Assembly (NCBI GenBank): GCA_035624355.1
Contig: DASPRQ010000030.1
Location: 1 to 25,197 of the forward strand
DNA from: Usitatibacter sp035624355
GTDB lineage: Bacteria; Pseudomonadota; Gammaproteobacteria; Burkholderiales; Usitatibacteraceae
Length of the DNA stretch: 25,197 bases
Direction of reading: 5' to 3'
The notes beneath the pieces were generated by a model that saw only the letters and a program-made list of their open reading frames with translations, had not been told where the DNA came from and searched no databases. Shown in pieces: positions 23,634 to 25,197 of the stretch (its first letter is position 1; every line of letters begins with the position of its first letter). The position numbers were made by a program, and so were the translations under genes.

Positions 23634-24239
23634 ATGATCTACCTCGCCTCCCGAAGCCCCCGCCGCCGCGAGCTCCTCGCGCAGATCGGCGTGAAGTTCG
23701 AGCCGCTGCTCTTCCGCGAGGGCTCGCGCCATGACGCGGACACCGACGAGTCGGTCCACGCCGGGGAATCGGCCGACGCCTACGTGCGCCGCGTGAGCCT
23801 CGCCAAGGCGCAGGCCGCGTGGCAGCGGATCGTCATGCGCCGGGGCCTCAGGCGCATGCCGGTGCTCGCCGCCGACACCACGGTCTCGCTCGACGGCGAG
23901 ATCCTCGCCAAGCCCGCCGACCGCGCCGACGCCGAGCGGATGCTGCGGGCCCTCTCGGGCAGCCGCCACCGCGTCCTCACGGCCGTCGCCGTGGGATTCG
24001 AGCAGCGCTTCGAGCTCGCCGTGAGCGAGTCGCTCGTCACGTTCGCCGCCCTCGACGACGGGCGCATCACGGCCTACGTGCAGTCGGGCGAGCCGTTCGA
24101 CAAGGCCGGGGCGTACGGGATCCAGGGCCGCGCCGCCGCCTTCGTCGAGCGGCTGGAGGGCAGCTACTCCGGGGTCATGGGACTGCCGCTTTACGAGACC
24201 GCCAACCTCCTGCGACTATTCGGGGTAACCGTCCCCTGA
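23634..24239 (+). CDS. maf: Maf-family nucleoside triphosphate pyrophosphatase
   Basis: The 201-residue product hydrolyses non-canonical or modified NTPs (dTTP/UTP and methylated forms in the YhdE subgroup) to monophosphates. The Maf motifs are ASRSPRRRELL (5-15), the catalytic LAADTTVSLDGEIL with KPADRADAERML, LSGSRHRVLTAV, and GEPFDKAGAYGIQGRAAAF followed by GSYSGVMGLPLYET. Its position before rng matches the yhdE-rng (maf-cafA) arrangement of other proteobacteria, so I place it in the YhdE rather than the YceF subgroup. The length is normal. It is separated from rng by a 179-bp gap with an inverted repeat element. Confidence 0.92.
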   Translation: MIYLASRSPRRRELLAQIGVKFEPLLFREGSRHDADTDESVHAGESADAYVRRVSLAKAQAAWQRIVMRRGLRRMPVLAADTTVSLDGEILAKPADRADAERMLRALSGSRHRVLTAVAVGFEQRFELAVSESLVTFAALDDGRITAYVQSGEPFDKAGAYGIQGRAAAFVERLEGSYSGVMGLPLYETANLLRLFGVTVP

Positions 24240-24259
24240 GTCGGGGCAAAAAGCTTCGA

Positions 24260-24391
24260 ATCCGCAGATGAACGCAGATACACGCAGATGATCCGGGATT
24301 GCATGGAGGAAGACACCTAGCGCGTCCGGCCCTCGAGATTCCGTTCCCCGATCCAGGAACAATCCGCGTTTATCGGCGTTCATCGGCGGAT
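24260..24391. repeat. inverted repeat element with 10-bp-period arms, maf-rng gap
   Basis: Two 30-base arms (24260-24289 and 24362-24391) are inverted copies that match at 26 of 30 positions and enclose about 72 bp. Each arm is itself a three-unit tandem repeat of period 10: CGCAGAT plus three bases at 24263, 24273 and 24283 on the left, and ATCSGCG-type units at 24362, 24372 and 24382 on the right. The sequence is much less GC-rich than the flanks. I recall closely similar CGCAGAT/ATCTGCG strings as dispersed intergenic repeats in many unrelated bacteria, but cannot test this here. The rest of the 24240-24418 gap holds no gene that I can support. Confidence 0.75.
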
Positions 24392-24393
24392 CC

Positions 24394-24411
24394 CGCTTTT
24401 CAGCGAAAGCG
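24394..24411 (+). promoter_or_regulatory. rng: short hairpin in the rng leader
   Basis: CGCTTT (24394-24399) and AAAGCG (24406-24411) form a perfect 6-bp stem with a 6-base loop, ending 7 nt before the rng ATG. It would sit over the ribosome-binding region. It lacks a T-tract, so it is not a terminator. Confidence 0.4.
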
Positions 24412-24418
24412 AGCCCCG

Positions 24419-25197
24419 ATGAACGAGCAAATTCTCATCAACGTCACGCCGCAGGAGACGCGGGTGGCGGTCACCGAGCAGGGCTCCGTGCAGGAGCTGC
24501 ACGTCGAGCGGGTCTCCAGCCGCGGGCTGGTGGGCAACGTCTACCTCGGGCGGGTCTGCCGCGTGCTGCCGGGCATGCAGTCGGCGTTCGTGGAGATCGG
24601 CCTGCCGCGCGCCGCCTTCCTGCACGTGGCCGACATCTGGTCCGGCCGCAACGGCAACGGCGGCGGGGGCTCCCCGGACCGGCCCATCGAGAGGATCCTC
24701 TCCGAAGGGCAGGCGCTGCTCGTCCAGGTGGTGAAGGACCCCATCGGCAGCAAGGGCGCGCGGCTGTCCACCCAGGTCTCGATCGCGGGGCGCCTGCTCG
24801 TCTACCTGCCGCAGGACCCGCACATCGGCATCTCGCAGCGCATCGAGGACGAGAACGAGCGCGAGCAGCTGCGCGAGAAGGTGCACGCGCTGATCCCCCC
24901 GGGCGAGCCCGGCGGCTTCATCGTGCGCACCGTCGCGGAGGCCGCGACCGAGGCCGAGCTCGCCGCCGACATCGAGTACCTGGTGACGCTCTGGAAGCAG
25001 ATCCGGCTCGCCGCGCAGGGCGCCGCGCCCCAGGAGCTGCTCTACCAGGACCTGTCGCTCGCCACGCGCGTGCTGCGCGACCTGGTCACCGACTCCACCG
25101 AGCGCATCATCGTGGACTCCCGCGAGACCTTCGCGAAGATGCGCGACTTCGCCGAGCGCTACACGCGCCAGGCGCTCCCGATCCTCGAGCACTACAC
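24419..25197 (+). CDS. rng: ribonuclease G, N-terminal part
   Basis: The first 259 codons are in the window and the gene runs off its end. RNase G is an endonuclease of the RNase E family that matures the 5' end of 16S rRNA and decays some mRNAs. The opening MNEQILINVTPQETRVAVTE and the S1 domain (about residues 35-120: RGLVGNVYLGRVCRVLPGMQ, SAFVEIGLPRAAFLH) are typical. After it come QVVKDPIGSKGARLS, the 5'-sensor region and GGFIVRT. A Gly-rich loop (about GRNGNGGGGSPDRP) lies inside the S1 domain. The absence of an extended start and the IL-IN-VTP opening favour RNase G over RNase E. The catalytic DNase-like Asp residues lie downstream, outside the window. Confidence 0.94.
   Translation, partial: MNEQILINVTPQETRVAVTEQGSVQELHVERVSSRGLVGNVYLGRVCRVLPGMQSAFVEIGLPRAAFLHVADIWSGRNGNGGGGSPDRPIERILSEGQALLVQVVKDPIGSKGARLSTQVSIAGRLLVYLPQDPHIGISQRIEDENEREQLREKVHALIPPGEPGGFIVRTVAEAATEAELAADIEYLVTLWKQIRLAAQGAAPQELLYQDLSLATRVLRDLVTDSTERIIVDSRETFAKMRDFAERYTRQALPILEHY

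Noticed and set aside
24229..24250. Terminator after maf from CCCC/GGGG followed by AAAAA
   Set aside because: The stem is only 4 bp and is followed by A residues on the plus strand, so it cannot act as an intrinsic terminator for maf.
1..25197. CRISPR array, tRNA, rRNA, insertion sequence or phage genes
   Set aside because: No spaced direct repeats of CRISPR size, no cloverleaf or rRNA-like segment, and no transposase or integrase motif were seen; the repeat at 24260-24391 lacks spacers.

Overview
This window is a stretch of chromosome from a very GC-rich betaproteobacterium, probably Burkholderiales-like. The evidence is third-codon positions that are almost all G or C, an APH-fold homoserine kinase followed by a BPSS1780-type membrane protein, a DUF2782 protein, and the run leuS-lptE-holA-proA-nadD-rsfS-rlmH-maf-rng that is typical of that class. 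There are no rRNA or tRNA genes, no insertion sequence, no phage gene and no CRISPR array. The genes are dense and often overlap by 1-8 nt, and most gaps are under 150 bp.

Left part (1-6419): the tail of one TRAP-transporter large permease, a small uncharacterised helical protein, an NRDE/TANGO2-family protein starting at TTG, and then a complete C4-dicarboxylate-type TRAP system (dctP, dctQ, dctM). A good sigma-70 promoter for dctP lies inside the end of the NRDE gene. A strong hairpin lies between dctP and dctQ and fits differential expression of the binding protein over the permeases. A glycerol-kinase-like FGGY kinase that has lost a glycerol-binding Glu follows dctM. It runs tail-to-tail into a YHS-domain lipoprotein gene on the minus strand.

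Middle part (6528-16424): on the minus strand, polA is followed by a coupled Sua5-type threonylcarbamoyl-AMP synthase gene (TGATG overlap). Divergent from polA is a LOG-family phosphoribohydrolase, followed on the plus strand by a DUF2782 protein, thrB and a BPSS1780-like membrane protein. Convergent to these is uvrD, and upstream of uvrD is an exported FecR-domain protein with a SPOR-like C-terminus and its own intrinsic terminator.

Right part (16493-25197): a long plus-strand housekeeping operon starts at an extended -10 promoter. It encodes leucyl-tRNA synthetase, the LPS-assembly lipoprotein LptE, DNA polymerase III delta, gamma-glutamyl phosphate reductase, nicotinate-nucleotide adenylyltransferase, the ribosome silencing factor, the 23S rRNA methyltransferase RlmH, a Maf nucleotide pyrophosphatase and the start of RNase G. 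Several genes use TTG or GTG starts and appear translationally coupled. The maf-rng gap holds the most distinctive non-coding element here: two 30-bp arms, each a 10-bp-period tandem repeat, in inverted orientation around about 70 bp.

Most of the window is ordinary core genome. The items I rate most worth a second look are the maf-rng repeat element, the altered FGGY kinase beside a dicarboxylate TRAP operon, and the FecR-SPOR exported protein.
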